A DNA stretch of 64,000 bases from Candidatus Gastranaerophilales bacterium (GCA_028277625.1 JANQFW010000038.1:1-64000), one strand, 5' to 3'. Counted from the stretch's first letter, positions 1 to 11,917 are shown. The notes: generated from the sequence alone by a model not told the origin. Program-made: numbers and translations.

Positions 1-1
1 G

Positions 2-316
2 CAAAACAAATTTATAGAACAAGCTTGGGAAGAGGCAAAGCAAGAAGTAAAAGAGAAAGCTTTGTATATCAGAGCTTGGGACAGGCTAGATAATTTTAAG
101 CTTGGTAAATATAAACTTGTAAAAAACAGCTCTAGCCATAAGCTGGCAAATTTAAAGATTTATAAAGAAATACCCAAAGGGGTAAAGCTGGTTAATACTG
201 GTTTAGCACCCGATACCAATGTTTTAAAAGATGAAAATAATCAAATAAATAATAATATAATAGACATAAATAGCAATAAAAAAGAAGAATTAAATAAGAA
301 AAAGCCACATTATTAG
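2..316 (+). CDS. C-terminal part of a hypothetical protein (5' end outside window), paralogous to the C-terminus of 43489..45075
   Basis: Frame is open from base 2 (QNKFIEQAWEEAKQEVKEKALYIRAWDRLDNFKLGKYKLVK...KKEELNKKKPHY*); near-identical to EQNKFIEQAWEEAKQEVKEHALYINAWDKLDKFKLGKYKLVK...KKEELNKKKPHY* of the later ORF. Confidence 0.8.
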   Translation, partial: QNKFIEQAWEEAKQEVKEKALYIRAWDRLDNFKLGKYKLVKNSSSHKLANLKIYKEIPKGVKLVNTGLAPDTNVLKDENNQINNNIIDINSNKKEELNKKKPHY

Positions 317-344
317 TGAGCTTAATGTAAAAAACATACAATTA

Positions 345-397
345 AAGCCAATAATAACTTTTTGCTAAACAAAAGGGTAATTATTATTGGCTTTTTT
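345..397. terminator. Bidirectional hairpin terminator between convergent genes
   Basis: AAAGCCAATAATAA...TTATTATTGGCTTTTTT. Confidence 0.8.
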
Positions 398-428
398 ATA
401 TATATCTATAATATACAAGCACAAAATT

Positions 429-1808
429 TTAAAGTAACAAGTATTTATTATTATTTTCAATAACTTTTTCTATAGCTTCTTTAGATGGTCCACCAGGCAG
501 ATTGCGCTTGTTTACACATTCTTCAAGACTAATAGCCTTATAAACAGACTCATCAAAAACATCAGAAATAGACTTATACTCATTTATACTAAGCTCATCA
601 AGCATTTTATCATGTTCAATGCAATAATATACCAGCTTTCCAAGAATTTCATGAGCATCCCTAAACGCCACACCTTTTTTAACAAGATAATCTGCCGCAT
701 CAGTAGCATTAGTAAATCCACCCTGAGCAGCTTTATACATATTATCTTTTTTAACACTCATAGTCTTAATCATTTGCGTAAAGACCGACAAAGATGTTTT
801 AACAGTGTCAATAGCATCAAACACTGCTTCTTTATCCTCTTGCATATCTTTATTATATGCCAAAGGGAGGGACTTCATAACAGTAAGCATTGCTATTAAA
901 TCACCATAAACACGCCCGGTTTTCCCTCTAACCAATTCGGCAATATCAGGATTTTTCTTCTGTGGCATAATACTACTACCGGTACTATAAGCATCATCCA
1001 ACTCTACAAAGCTAAATTCAGAAGAGCTCCACAATATAGTCTCCTCGCAAAATCTGCTTAAATGCATCATCAAGATAGATAAACAGCTTAATAACTCAAT
1101 AACATGGTCCCTGTCAGAAACAGCATCAATACTATTCTGGGTAATAAAGGGGAAGTCGAGTTCATCAGCAACAACATCCCTATCTAATGGATAAGTAGTA
1201 GTTGCCAACGCTCCAGACCCAAGAGGTAAAACATTCATACGCTTGTAGCAATCATCAAGTCTTGCACGATCACGCTTTAGCATCTCAAAATAAGCCAAAA
1301 CGTGATGTGCAAAAGATATAGGCTGCGCCCTCTGCAAATGAGTATACCCCGGCAAAATTGTTTCTTTATGTTGTTTAGCTGTATTATTTAATACCACTTG
1401 CAACTCTTTTATAAGGCTAGAGATATTAATAATCTCTTCTCTAAGGTACATCTTAATATCCAAAGCAACTTGATCGTTTCTGCTACGTCCTGTATGCAAT
1501 TTTTTACCCACATCACCAATTCTGGATATAAGCTCTTTCTCAATGTTCATATGAATATCCTCAGCCTGAACATCGAACTCAACTTTGCCGGCCTCAATAT
1601 CTGTAAGTATTTCTTTTAAAGTCTTTTTAATACTTTCAGCATCTTGCTTAGGTATGACACCTTGATTTCCAAGCATTCCCACATGTGCAATACTACCGAG
1701 AATGTCTTGCTTATACATTCTTTGGTCAACATCAATGGACGAATTAAAATCATCAACCATTGAAGCAGTAGATTTACTAAAGCGACCTCCCCAGAGTTTC
1801 ATAAGCAT
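429..1808 (-). CDS. argH: Argininosuccinate lyase
   Basis: WGGRF N-terminus, [24 protein letters not shown] signature. Confidence 0.97.
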   Translation of the reverse strand: MLMKLWGGRFSKSTASMVDDFNSSIDVDQRMYKQDILGSIAHVGMLGNQGVIPKQDAESIKKTLKEILTDIEAGKVEFDVQAEDIHMNIEKELISRIGDVGKKLHTGRSRNDQVALDIKMYLREEIINISSLIKELQVVLNNTAKQHKETILPGYTHLQRAQPISFAHHVLAYFEMLKRDRARLDDCYKRMNVLPLGSGALATTTYPLDRDVVADELDFPFITQNSIDAVSDRDHVIELLSCLSILMMHLSRFCEETILWSSSEFSFVELDDAYSTGSSIMPQKKNPDIAELVRGKTGRVYGDLIAMLTVMKSLPLAYNKDMQEDKEAVFDAIDTVKTSLSVFTQMIKTMSVKKDNMYKAAQGGFTNATDAADYLVKKGVAFRDAHEILGKLVYYCIEHDKMLDELSINEYKSISDVFDESVYKAISLEECVNKRNLPGGPSKEAIEKVIENNNKYLLL

Positions 1809-1820
1809 TCATCCTTTTAA

Positions 1821-3038
1821 TTACTTAATATTATCTTTGTTAGCTTGCATCATTAATGCATTGACCTTTAACGGCAGACCAAACAGATTTATAAATCCTT
1901 CAGCATCTTTATGATTATATAGTTCACCGGTAGTAAAGCTAGCTAAGCTTTCATTATATAACGAATACTGTGAAGTAGAACCCGCAGGTATTATATTACC
2001 CTTGTATAATTTTAGTTTTACAGTACCTGTAACCGTTCTCTGTGTTGCATCAACAAATGCAGATAAAGCTTCTCTTAATGGTGTAAACCACTCTCCACTA
2101 TATGTTAATTCGGCAAATTTAATTCCAATCATTTCTTTATAAGCTATTGTCTGCTTATCAAGACACATATGCTCAAGCTCCTCGTGTGCTGCATAAAGAA
2201 TAGTTCCGCCCGGTGTTTCATACACACCTCTTGACTTCATTCCAACAACTCTGTTTTCTAACAAATCAATAGTACCAATGCCGTTCTTACCACCGATTTC
2301 ATTTAATTTATAAACTAATTGAGCAGGGCTTAGAGCTTCGCCATCAACTTTAACAGGAATGCCCTTTTCAAATTCAAGCTCTACATAAGTTGGTTCATCC
2401 GGTGCATTTTCTGGTGTAACAGACATCTGCAGAAGCTTGTTATAATTAGGCTCATTAGAAGGATCTTCTAATTCAAGGCCTTCGTGGCTAAGATGCCACA
2501 GATTTCTATCTCTACTGTAGCTTTCACCTTTCTTAACAGGCACTTCTATATTTCTCTTCTTACAGAATTCAATAGCATCTTCTCTAGATTGAATATCCCA
2601 TATCCTCCAAGGAGCAATAATCTTTAAGTGTGGTGCTAATGCCTTAATCGTTAATTCAAAACGAACCTGATCGTTACCTTTACCGGTAGCACCATGACAA
2701 ATCGCTTCTGCACCTTCTTTTAAAGCAACATCAACTAATTTCTTAGCGATTAATGGTCGAGCAATAGACGTACCAAGCAAATATTTACCTTCATATACAG
2801 CACCAGCTTTTAACATAGGCCATACATAGTCAGAAGTAAACTCTTCATCAACTTCTTCAAGATAGTATTTACACGCCCCGGTTGAAAGAGCTTTTTGCTC
2901 CAAACCTTCGGTCTCTTTACCCTGGCCAACATCAACACATACAGCGATTACCTCATAGTCATAGTTTTCTTTTAACCAAGGTATAATAACTGTAGTATCT
3001 AATCCGCCGGAATAAGCTAATATCACTTTTTTCTTCAT
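1821..3038 (-). CDS. argG: Argininosuccinate synthase
   Basis: [35 protein letters not shown]. Confidence 0.97.
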   Translation of the reverse strand: MKKKVILAYSGGLDTTVIIPWLKENYDYEVIAVCVDVGQGKETEGLEQKALSTGACKYYLEEVDEEFTSDYVWPMLKAGAVYEGKYLLGTSIARPLIAKKLVDVALKEGAEAICHGATGKGNDQVRFELTIKALAPHLKIIAPWRIWDIQSREDAIEFCKKRNIEVPVKKGESYSRDRNLWHLSHEGLELEDPSNEPNYNKLLQMSVTPENAPDEPTYVELEFEKGIPVKVDGEALSPAQLVYKLNEIGGKNGIGTIDLLENRVVGMKSRGVYETPGGTILYAAHEELEHMCLDKQTIAYKEMIGIKFAELTYSGEWFTPLREALSAFVDATQRTVTGTVKLKLYKGNIIPAGSTSQYSLYNESLASFTTGELYNHKDAEGFINLFGLPLKVNALMMQANKDNIK

Positions 3039-3208
3039 TTATATGATCCTTCCTTTAGTGATTTCTTGCCTTTTATATATTACAGAATACTAGCAATATA
3101 GTTTAATTATCAATAGTTTAATTTAATTTTTTTCGTAAAATACACGATTTAGTTTAGATATTCACTTTATTATAAAGACTTATATCTTTATTTAAAGTTT
3201 TTTAATAT

Positions 3209-6200
3209 TTATTTTTTGACTTTTAATAAATTTTTATTAATATAATAATCAATAGTTTCGTACGTAAGCTCAGCGTTATCCTTTAAAGACTTAAGAGCAA
3301 CAAGATAAGCATTAATAGTATCCAGTGAAGTAAATCCAGGTATCTTATACTGCTCAGCAATTGCCCTAATTTTAAACCCGCTGCGTTTTGGATTCTTACC
3401 TAAAGTCGGTATATTAAGACTCATAGTAATCTCACCCGCCTTGATCTTTTGCTCTATCAACTGTGAGTCATGACGATCAATAAGCTCAACATCAAGGCCT
3501 TTTTGCTGATAGAATTCACCAGTATGCTTTGTAGCTATTACTTTAAATCCAAGATCAATAAACTCTTTTATTGTATTTAAAGATTCTTCTCTAGCCTCAG
3601 GCTTTAAAGATACAAGCAAGCAGCCACTTTGAGGAAATGCAAATCCAGCCCCCTTAAATGCCTTTATTAAAGCCCTATCATAAGTAGTGTCAACACCAAG
3701 CACTTCACCGGTAGACTTCATTTCAGGGGTTAAAGCAACGTCAACATCATTAAGTTTTTGGAATGAAAATACAGGAGCTTTAACAGCTACCAAATTACTT
3801 GAAGGCTTTAATCCGGTACCATATCCTAAATCTTTTAGGTTCTCACCTAAAATAGCTTTAATAGCAAGATCAACCATAGGAACCTTTGTAACTTTACTAA
3901 GTATTGGCACAGTACGAGAGGCTCTAGGATTGACCTCTATTACATAAACCTCTTCATCCTTTACGACAAACTGAATATTCATCAAGCCGATAACCTGTAA
4001 AGCTTTTGCCAGTTTTGCAGTATAGTCAACCAAGGTATCTAAAACCTTTTGAGATATTGTTTGAGTCGGATATGTACAGAAGCTATCACCGGAGTGAATA
4101 CCAGTTCTTTCGATATGCTCCATAATTCCAGGTATTAAAATATCATTCCTGTCGGAGATTGCATCAACTTCAACCTCTTTACCTTCAATGTACTGGTCAA
4201 TAAGAATAGGATGATCAGGTGAAAGGGAAGCGGCTTCTTTCACATAAGATTTTAATCCATTTTCATCATAAACAATCTGCATAGCTCTACCACCTATAAC
4301 ATAAGAAGGTCTTACCAACACAGGAAAACCAATACTTCTGGCAGTAGTTATAGCATCTCTCAAGTTAGTTACAGCTGCGCCTTTTGGTTGTTTAATATCT
4401 AATTCTCTTAATAATCTTTCGAATCTTTTTCTGTCTTCTGCAACGTCAATAGATTCTACAGAAGTACCAAGTATCTGAACACCTCTTTTTAAAAGCTTTG
4501 GCGCAAGATTAATCGCAGTTTGCCCACCAAATTGAACAATTACACCCTGCGGCATTTCTTTTCTGATTACGTTATAAACATCTTCAATATACAGAGGTTC
4601 AAAATACAACTTATCTGCTGTATCAAAATCAGTACTAACTGTTTCAGGATTGTTATTTATAATAATTGATTCATATCCAGCTTTTTGAATACCCCAAGCA
4701 GCATGAACAGAGCAATAATCAAACTCTATACCCTGACCTATTCTTATTGGGCCTGAGCCTATTACTATTATTTTTTTATTTTTAGTTATTTCATTTTCAT
4801 CTTCTTTCTCAAAAGTTGAATAATAATAAGGTGTAGCAGATTCAAATTCAGCGGCACAGGTATCTACCATTTTATAAACAGGATATAAATTATGCGCTCT
4901 TCTTAGTGTATCAAGTGTTTCCATTGACTCACCTGAGAGGTCTACTATCTCAGGGTCGGTAAAACCGCTTGACTCTGCCTTATGAAGAAGCTCAACAGTT
5001 AACTCTTCTGCCTCTAAACGATTTTCTATATTTACTATATTGCCGATTTTATTGATAAACCAAGGGTCTATTTTAGTAATTTCAAATATTTCTTCGGTAG
5101 AAATACCTTTTCTTAAAGCTTCAGCTAGCACAAAAACTCTTTTATCATCACAAATATGAAGCTTATCAATAACTTCATCTTGCGAAAGCATTTCCAACTT
5201 GGGACTTCTTAATCCATTCCCTTTACCCTCAAGAGATATTACAGCTTTCAAAAATGAACTTTCAAAAGTTCTATCAATTGCCATTACCTCGCCTGTAGCT
5301 TTCATCTGGGTTCCTAGCTTTCTATTAGCATAAGAAAACTTATCAAAAGGCCATTTAGGAATTTTTGTTACTACATAGTCAAGCGCAGGCTCAAATGACG
5401 CCATTGTTTTCTTTGTAACATAGTTAGGTATTTCGTGTAAATTCATACCAATAGCAATTTTAGCTGCAATTTTGGCAATAGGATAACCAGCTGCCTTGGA
5501 TGCCAATGCAGAAGATCTGCTAACCCTTGGGTTAACTTCAATCACAACATACTCCATACTTTCAGGATTAAGTGCATATTGAACATTACACCCACCTTCA
5601 ATCTCTAATGCTCTTATTATTTTAATAGCAGAGGTTCTTAGCATATGGTATTCTTCATCTCTCAATGTCTGAGAAGGAGCAACAACTATGCTATCTCCAG
5701 TATGAACTCCAACAGGATCAAGATTTTCCATATTACAAACAACTATACAGGTATCATTAGAGTCCCTCATTACCTCATATTCAATCTCTTTCCAGCCAGC
5801 AACGCTTTGTTCCAACAATACTTGATTAATTCTACTATGCAATAAACCTTTGTGTAGTATGTCTTTTAATTCTTCATTATTATGTGCAATGCCACCGCCA
5901 GTACCACCAAGGGTATAAGCCGGCCTAATAATCACAGGAAAACCTATTTCTTTAACAAAAGCCTCGCCATCTTCCAGAGTGCAAACGATTTGGCTTTTAG
6001 GCACAGGCTCTTTTATTTCCTTCATTAAATCTTTAAAACTTTCCCTATCCTCTGCTTTTTTAATTGTATCAAGAGAAGTACCCAGCAATTTTACATTATA
6101 TTTATCTAAAATCCCTGCTTCTTGAAGCTCAACAGCAATATTAAGACCAGTTTGCCCACCTAATGTAGGTAATAATCCGTCAGGGCGTTCTTTATCTATA

Positions 6201-6430
6201 ATATAAGACAAAATCTCTACATTTAAAGGCTGTATATATACCCTATCTGCCATATTATCATCTGTCATGATAGTTGCAGGATTACTATTTACAAGGACCA
6301 CTTCCATATTTTCTTCTTTTAAAGATTTACACGCCTGAGTACCGGCATAATCAAATTCTGCAGCCTGTCCAATTATAATAGGACCAGATCCAACAACCAA
6401 AACTTTTTTAACTTCTTTATTTGCCGACAT
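3209..6430 (-). CDS. carB: Carbamoyl-phosphate synthase large subunit
   Basis: 1073 aa with duplicated ATP-grasp halves; KKVLVVGSGPIIIGQAAEFDYAGTQACKSL; RPAYTLGGTGGGIA. Confidence 0.97.
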   Translation of the reverse strand: MSANKEVKKVLVVGSGPIIIGQAAEFDYAGTQACKSLKEENMEVVLVNSNPATIMTDDNMADRVYIQPLNVEILSYIIDKERPDGLLPTLGGQTGLNIAVELQEAGILDKYNVKLLGTSLDTIKKAEDRESFKDLMKEIKEPVPKSQIVCTLEDGEAFVKEIGFPVIIRPAYTLGGTGGGIAHNNEELKDILHKGLLHSRINQVLLEQSVAGWKEIEYEVMRDSNDTCIVVCNMENLDPVGVHTGDSIVVAPSQTLRDEEYHMLRTSAIKIIRALEIEGGCNVQYALNPESMEYVVIEVNPRVSRSSALASKAAGYPIAKIAAKIAIGMNLHEIPNYVTKKTMASFEPALDYVVTKIPKWPFDKFSYANRKLGTQMKATGEVMAIDRTFESSFLKAVISLEGKGNGLRSPKLEMLSQDEVIDKLHICDDKRVFVLAEALRKGISTEEIFEITKIDPWFINKIGNIVNIENRLEAEELTVELLHKAESSGFTDPEIVDLSGESMETLDTLRRAHNLYPVYKMVDTCAAEFESATPYYYSTFEKEDENEITKNKKIIVIGSGPIRIGQGIEFDYCSVHAAWGIQKAGYESIIINNNPETVSTDFDTADKLYFEPLYIEDVYNVIRKEMPQGVIVQFGGQTAINLAPKLLKRGVQILGTSVESIDVAEDRKRFERLLRELDIKQPKGAAVTNLRDAITTARSIGFPVLVRPSYVIGGRAMQIVYDENGLKSYVKEAASLSPDHPILIDQYIEGKEVEVDAISDRNDILIPGIMEHIERTGIHSGDSFCTYPTQTISQKVLDTLVDYTAKLAKALQVIGLMNIQFVVKDEEVYVIEVNPRASRTVPILSKVTKVPMVDLAIKAILGENLKDLGYGTGLKPSSNLVAVKAPVFSFQKLNDVDVALTPEMKSTGEVLGVDTTYDRALIKAFKGAGFAFPQSGCLLVSLKPEAREESLNTIKEFIDLGFKVIATKHTGEFYQQKGLDVELIDRHDSQLIEQKIKAGEITMSLNIPTLGKNPKRSGFKIRAIAEQYKIPGFTSLDTINAYLVALKSLKDNAELTYETIDYYINKNLLKVKK

Positions 6431-6431
6431 T

Positions 6432-7496
6432 TTACTTCCCCTCTCCTATTGACTCTAGCCACTCTTTAAATAAATAACTTGCATCTTCAGGCCCTGGCCC
6501 AGCTTCCGGGTGAAACTGTACAGAGTGAATATTCAGGTCAGGACAGCTATAGCCCTCTATTGTATTGTCATTCACATTAACATGTGTAATTTGAATATTA
6601 CTAGGCAAACTTTTGTCAGATACTGCATATCCATGATTTTGAGAAGTCATGGTTACTCTATTGTTTCTTTTATCAATAACAGGATGATTACTACCTCTAT
6701 GACCAAATTTAAGCTTATAAGTATCTGCACCAAGGGCTAAAGAAACTATCTGATGACCTAAACAGATACAAAATATAGGCAGTTTTCCGATTAAATTCTT
6801 GGCAGTACTAATAGCTTCATGTACATCTTTGGGATCTCCAGGGCCGTTTGAAAATAAAATCGCATCAAGTTTATCATTTAATATTGCTTGAGATGATGTA
6901 TTCCAAGGATATATATAAATTTCACACCCTAATTGCTTTAAATATTTAATAATATAAGACTTTACACCAAAGTCTAAAATACCCACCTTTTTGCCGGATG
7001 CAGGGATAATTTCCTTTTGCTGACGCGAAACATTAGCCACGACATCAGAGGGAAATTTGTATTTTTCAAGCTTATTTACTAATTCATCAGTTATTTTCTC
7101 AGTTGTAACAATGCAATTCATAGTACCTTGCTTGCGGATCTTCTTTGTTAGCATTCTAGTGTCAACATCTGCAATGGCAAAAATATTATTATCTTTTAAG
7201 TAATCAGAAAGATTTCCGGTACTTTTCCAATTACTTTCCATTTCACAGTATTCTTTTACTACAAATCCATTTACTTTTATTGATTCCGATTGTACATCAT
7301 CAAGATTTACACCGTAATTACCTATCAAAGGATAAGTCATTACTACAACTTGTCCTGCATAAGAAGGATCAGTGAGAACCTCTTGATATCCTGTCATGCC
7401 GGTATTAAATACAATTTCGCCCATCACTGTTTTTTCCGCACCAAAGGATGTGCCCTCTATGATTGTTCCATCTTCCAATAATATATACGCTTTCAT
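6432..7496 (-). CDS. carA: Carbamoyl-phosphate synthase small subunit
   Basis: Class I glutaminase CICLGHQ motif, HSVQFHPEAGPGPED; adjacent to carB. Confidence 0.97.
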   Translation of the reverse strand: MKAYILLEDGTIIEGTSFGAEKTVMGEIVFNTGMTGYQEVLTDPSYAGQVVVMTYPLIGNYGVNLDDVQSESIKVNGFVVKEYCEMESNWKSTGNLSDYLKDNNIFAIADVDTRMLTKKIRKQGTMNCIVTTEKITDELVNKLEKYKFPSDVVANVSRQQKEIIPASGKKVGILDFGVKSYIIKYLKQLGCEIYIYPWNTSSQAILNDKLDAILFSNGPGDPKDVHEAISTAKNLIGKLPIFCICLGHQIVSLALGADTYKLKFGHRGSNHPVIDKRNNRVTMTSQNHGYAVSDKSLPSNIQITHVNVNDNTIEGYSCPDLNIHSVQFHPEAGPGPEDASYLFKEWLESIGEGK

Positions 7497-7506
7497 GCCA
7501 TATCTC

Positions 7507-8688
7507 CTATAAAGTTTCTTTTAATATCGCAATTGCCTTATCAACTTCTTCTTTGCTAATTATTAAAGGCGGTACAAACCTTATAACATTTGATCCAGCC
7601 CCAACTAATAAAAGACCATTATTTAAACATTCCAAAATAACATCAGCAGCTGGCTTATCAATCTCTATACCCTGCATAAGCCCAACACCTCTAATATCCT
7701 TTATACATTTTTTTTCTTTTTTTAGGTTTTGCAAGCATTCGCTTAAGTATTCACCTATTTCCCAGGTACTTTTTAATATATTTTTATTTAAAAGAAAATC
7801 TAATACCGTAAGCCCGGCCGAACAAGCTAAAGCATTACCGCCAAATGTACTTGCATGATCTCCTGGCTGAAAAGCCCGAGCCACATTTTCTATCGCAAGT
7901 ATTGCGCCAATTGGACAACCTCCACCTAAGCCCTTTGCTAAAGCAATAACATCAGGCGCAACATCATAATATTCATAAGCAAATAAATATCCTGTTCTGC
8001 CCATTCCACATTGCACTTCATCATAAGCAAGAACTATATTATTTTCATCACAAATTTTTCTTACTTCTTGCAAATATTCTTTTGATACAGGTCTAATACC
8101 ACCTTCACCCTGTATTGGCTCTAGGATTATCCCACAGGTATTGTCTGACATTTGCGCTTTTAAAGATTCTATATCATTAAATTCAGCATATTTAATGCCT
8201 GGCAATAATGGAATTAAGCCTTCTTGATATTTATCTTGACCTGTTGCAGTAATAGCCCCATAAGTTCTACCATGGAAAGATTGTTTGATAGTAATAATTT
8301 CAAAACAATCATCTCCTTTAAATTTTTTACCATACTTCCTACATAATTTTAAAATACCCTCAATAGCTTCTGCTCCGCTGTTACAGAAAAATACCTTGTC
8401 AAAAATACTATTTTCAACAAGGCACTTAGCTAATTCTATTTGAGGTTTATTCCAATATAAGTTTGAAATATGGATTAATTTCCCGATTTGGTCCGTCAGG
8501 TTTGAAATAAAATCTTTATTATTATAACCAAGTGTATTAACAGCTATACCAGATACAAAATCAAGGTATTTTTTGCCATTTGTATCAGTGACATAGCAGC
8601 CATCTGCACTTTCTATTGTGACAGGAAAGCGCTTATATGTATTCATTACGTATTTATCACCAAGTTCAAGCCAATTTTGCTCAGACAT
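7507..8688 (-). CDS. argD: Acetylornithine aminotransferase
   Basis: Class III aminotransferase; FCNSGAEAIEG, DEVQCGMGRTG, ALAKGLGGGCPIGA. Confidence 0.93.
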   Translation of the reverse strand: MSEQNWLELGDKYVMNTYKRFPVTIESADGCYVTDTNGKKYLDFVSGIAVNTLGYNNKDFISNLTDQIGKLIHISNLYWNKPQIELAKCLVENSIFDKVFFCNSGAEAIEGILKLCRKYGKKFKGDDCFEIITIKQSFHGRTYGAITATGQDKYQEGLIPLLPGIKYAEFNDIESLKAQMSDNTCGIILEPIQGEGGIRPVSKEYLQEVRKICDENNIVLAYDEVQCGMGRTGYLFAYEYYDVAPDVIALAKGLGGGCPIGAILAIENVARAFQPGDHASTFGGNALACSAGLTVLDFLLNKNILKSTWEIGEYLSECLQNLKKEKKCIKDIRGVGLMQGIEIDKPAADVILECLNNGLLLVGAGSNVIRFVPPLIISKEEVDKAIAILKETL

Positions 8689-8697
8689 TTTCTTCCT

Positions 8698-9579
8698 CTA
8701 TTTCTCTATTTGGGTCCCAATTCCCTTATGAGTAAATATCTCTAATAACAAGCTGTGTTCAACTCTACCATCTAAGATATGAACGGTCTTTACACCAGCT
8801 TCAACACCAGAAACACAACACTCAACCTTTGGTATCATCCCACCTGATATGATTTTTTGCTCAATATAACTCGCCACTTCTTTGACAGTCATTCTTGATA
8901 TTAAAGATTCACTATCATTTACATCTTTTAAAACACCTGGTACATCTGTAAGATATACAAGCTTATTAGCATTTAAAGCACCGGCAATTGCACTTGCAGC
9001 ATAATCAGCATTTATATTATAGCCATTACCGCTACAGTCTTTACCCACAGGTGCTATTACCGGAATAAAATCATTGTCGATTACTGCCTTTATTAAGTCA
9101 GTATTTACTTTTTCTACTTCACCTATCTGCCCTGCGTCTTTACCATTGATATACTTCTTTTTTGCAGTTAAAATATTGCCGTCTTTACCGCTTACGCCTA
9201 CAGCATTTACCCCTAGTGTCTGCAAATTAGAAACTATATCTTTATTTACCTTACCAGAAAGAACCATTTCAACAACTTCCATTGTTTTAGCATCAGTAAC
9301 CCTTAATCCATCGACAAACTCGGGCTCCTTACCTATTTCATCCAACATATTATTAATACTAGGACCACCCCCGTGTACAATAACAGGATATATACCTACT
9401 CTTTTTAATAACACAATATCTTGAAAAACCTTTTGTTTTAATCGCTCATCAAGCATTGCGCTGCCACCATACTTAATAACAAAGATATTTCCCGAAAATT
9501 CTTTGATATAAGGTAATGCTTCTATTAGTACATTAGCCTTTTCAATATATTTTTGCATTGTATTATTAATCACTTCCAT
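8698..9579 (-). CDS. argB: Acetylglutamate kinase
   Basis: FVIKYGGSAM, VIVHGGGPSIN, YLTDVPGVL. Confidence 0.95.
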   Translation of the reverse strand: MEVINNTMQKYIEKANVLIEALPYIKEFSGNIFVIKYGGSAMLDERLKQKVFQDIVLLKRVGIYPVIVHGGGPSINNMLDEIGKEPEFVDGLRVTDAKTMEVVEMVLSGKVNKDIVSNLQTLGVNAVGVSGKDGNILTAKKKYINGKDAGQIGEVEKVNTDLIKAVIDNDFIPVIAPVGKDCSGNGYNINADYAASAIAGALNANKLVYLTDVPGVLKDVNDSESLISRMTVKEVASYIEQKIISGGMIPKVECCVSGVEAGVKTVHILDGRVEHSLLLEIFTHKGIGTQIEK

Positions 9580-9591
9580 TATTTTGCTCCC

Positions 9592-10812
9592 TTATGACCT
9601 ATATTCGCCATTTATTTTTACGTATTCATAACTTAAATCACAACCCCAGGCTTTGGCCTCAGCAGTACCTTGATTTAAATCGATTTGTGCTTTTATTTCT
9701 TTTTCTTCTAATATTTCTAAAGCTCTATCTTCATTAAATTCAATAGGTTTACCATTATCAACAAGTGTTATCTCACCGGAATTACTTTTAAATAAAACAT
9801 TAATCTTATCAAAATCAAATTTAACACCAGAGTAGCCCATTGCTGCTACAATCCTGCCCCAGTTTGCATCCTCACCAAAAAAAGCGGTTTTAACAAGACT
9901 AGAGTTAATAACAGTTTTGCACATTTTCTTGGCATCTTCTTTAGAATTTGCTGAGCGCACGTGTATTTCGATAAACTTGGTTGCACCCTCGCCATCCTTA
10001 ATGATTTGCTTGGCTAGATATCTGTTAATTTTATCAAGTGCCTGCTTGAACATATCATACTCTGTAGAATCAGGCATAATTTCAGGAATATCAGTCTTAC
10101 CGTTAGCTAACAGTACAACCATATCATTTGTACTCGTATCCCCATCAACAGAAATCATATTATAACTGTCATCAACACTTTCTTTAAGCATTTTTTGCAA
10201 TAAACTAGAGCCAATATTGGCATCTGTAAATAAAAAAGAAAGCATAGTCGCCATATTAGGATGAATCATTCCAGAACCTTTTGCTTGCCCAACTATTTTA
10301 ACAGGCTTATCAAATAGTTCAAGTTCAATAGTAATCTGTTTAGTAAATGTATCAGTAGTTAAAATACCTTCTGCTGCATCGTTAAAAGCCTCTTCTCTAT
10401 TATCCAGGGCTGGTATATTATCTTGAATACCTTTAGAAATCAAGTTAATAGGTAAAACCTGACCGATAATTCCTGTTGAAGCAACAAAAACTTCTTCCTT
10501 GTTTAGATTAAGACCATCTGCAAGATCTTGTGCCATTTGTTGAGCGTGAACTTTTCCAATTTCACCGGTACAAGCATTAGCATTACCACTATTTATAACT
10601 ATAGCCCGTATTTTATTACCATCATCTAATAATTTTTTATTCCATAGCAAAGGTGCTGCTTTCAAAGCATTCCTGGTGAAGACTGCCGCTGCATTGCAAT
10701 TATTCTTGCTATAATAGATGGTTAAATCTTTTCTTTTTCTTTTTATCCCTATATGACTACCTACTGCAAAAAATCCATTCGGGGCAATGACTTTCTCTCC
10801 TATGACTTTCAT
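9592..10812 (-). CDS. argJ: Glutamate N-acetyltransferase / amino-acid acetyltransferase
   Basis: GMIHPNMATML autocleavage region; AFFGEDANWGRI. Confidence 0.95.
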   Translation of the reverse strand: MKVIGEKVIAPNGFFAVGSHIGIKRKRKDLTIYYSKNNCNAAAVFTRNALKAAPLLWNKKLLDDGNKIRAIVINSGNANACTGEIGKVHAQQMAQDLADGLNLNKEEVFVASTGIIGQVLPINLISKGIQDNIPALDNREEAFNDAAEGILTTDTFTKQITIELELFDKPVKIVGQAKGSGMIHPNMATMLSFLFTDANIGSSLLQKMLKESVDDSYNMISVDGDTSTNDMVVLLANGKTDIPEIMPDSTEYDMFKQALDKINRYLAKQIIKDGEGATKFIEIHVRSANSKEDAKKMCKTVINSSLVKTAFFGEDANWGRIVAAMGYSGVKFDFDKINVLFKSNSGEITLVDNGKPIEFNEDRALEILEEKEIKAQIDLNQGTAEAKAWGCDLSYEYVKINGEYRS

Positions 10813-10836
10813 TATTCTCTCCTTGATAAAATCTGG

Positions 10837-11880
10837 TCAAGCAGGAAATATAGGCACATGCGATATGCCTAACTTTTCGTCCAGCTCAAACATAATATTC
10901 ATATTCTGCACTGCTTGACCTGCTGCACCTTTTATTAGGTTATCAATACAGCCAATGATTATAATTCTTCCGGTTCTTTCGTCTATAGTAAAACCAACAT
11001 CAAAAAAGTTAGAACCTTTTACCCATCTTGTTTCGGGGTGTATACCTTCCTTGGCTATTCTTACAAAAAATTCTTTTTCATAGTATTTTTTATAAACATC
11101 TAAAATATCATTATAACTAATATCTTGATTTAATATGGCATAGCTGGTAGTTAGCAGGCCTCTATTCATCGGTATTAGATGAGGTGTAAATACCAAACTG
11201 ATATCTTCACCAGCTGCTATAGATAACTCTTGTTCTATTTCTGGAGTATGTCTATGTGATAAGAGCTTGTAAGCTTTTAATGATTCATTACATTCTGTAT
11301 AGTGAGTACCAATATTTAATGCTCTGCCGGCACCGCTTACACCTGATTTTGCATCTATGATAATACTATTTCTGGAAATTAAATCTTCTTTTAATAAAGG
11401 ATATAAACTTAAAATACTACACGTTGTATAGCATCCTGGATTGGCTACTAGCCTTGAATGCTTTATATCTTCTCTTTTTATTTCAGATAAACCATACACA
11501 GCTTCTCCTAAAAGCTCAGAGCTACAATGCTCGGTTTGATACCATTGCTCATATATGTCTTTATCATTTAATCTGTAATCTGCACCTAAGTCTATTACTT
11601 TGACCTTATCTAGTATGTTTTTATTTATTTTTTTTGATGCAATACCATGTGGCAGAGCTAAGAATATTACATCAAGATCATTCGCCATTTTTTCAAGGTC
11701 TTCTTCTTCGCAAGTTGCTTGAAAAATCCCGTTAAAGTTGTTGTATATATCATTATACTTCTGTTCGGCATAACTTTTAGATGTAATGGTCTTTATTTCA
11801 ACCTGGTGATGTTGTACTAAAATCCGTGCCAACTCTTCACCCACATATCCTGTTATCCCTACTATTCCAGCTTTTATCAT
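10837..11880 (-). CDS. argC: N-acetyl-gamma-glutamyl-phosphate reductase
   Basis: GIVGITGYVGEELARIL; ANPGCYTT; ORF extends to 11901 (GTG), but AAGGAGG SD at 11890-11896 precedes ATG at 11880, so the internal start is preferred. Confidence 0.93.
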   Translation of the reverse strand: MIKAGIVGITGYVGEELARILVQHHQVEIKTITSKSYAEQKYNDIYNNFNGIFQATCEEEDLEKMANDLDVIFLALPHGIASKKINKNILDKVKVIDLGADYRLNDKDIYEQWYQTEHCSSELLGEAVYGLSEIKREDIKHSRLVANPGCYTTCSILSLYPLLKEDLISRNSIIIDAKSGVSGAGRALNIGTHYTECNESLKAYKLLSHRHTPEIEQELSIAAGEDISLVFTPHLIPMNRGLLTTSYAILNQDISYNDILDVYKKYYEKEFFVRIAKEGIHPETRWVKGSNFFDVGFTIDERTGRIIIIGCIDNLIKGAAGQAVQNMNIMFELDEKLGISHVPIFPA

Positions 11881-11917
11881 TATATTCAACCTCCTTATCA
11901 CTACTCTCTATATATAC

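Noticed and set aside
612-899. Plus-strand ORFs antisense to argH/argG/carB (e.g. 612..899, 1398..1619, 3687..3947)
   Set aside because: Embedded in strongly coding minus-strand genes, low-complexity translations without recognisable domains
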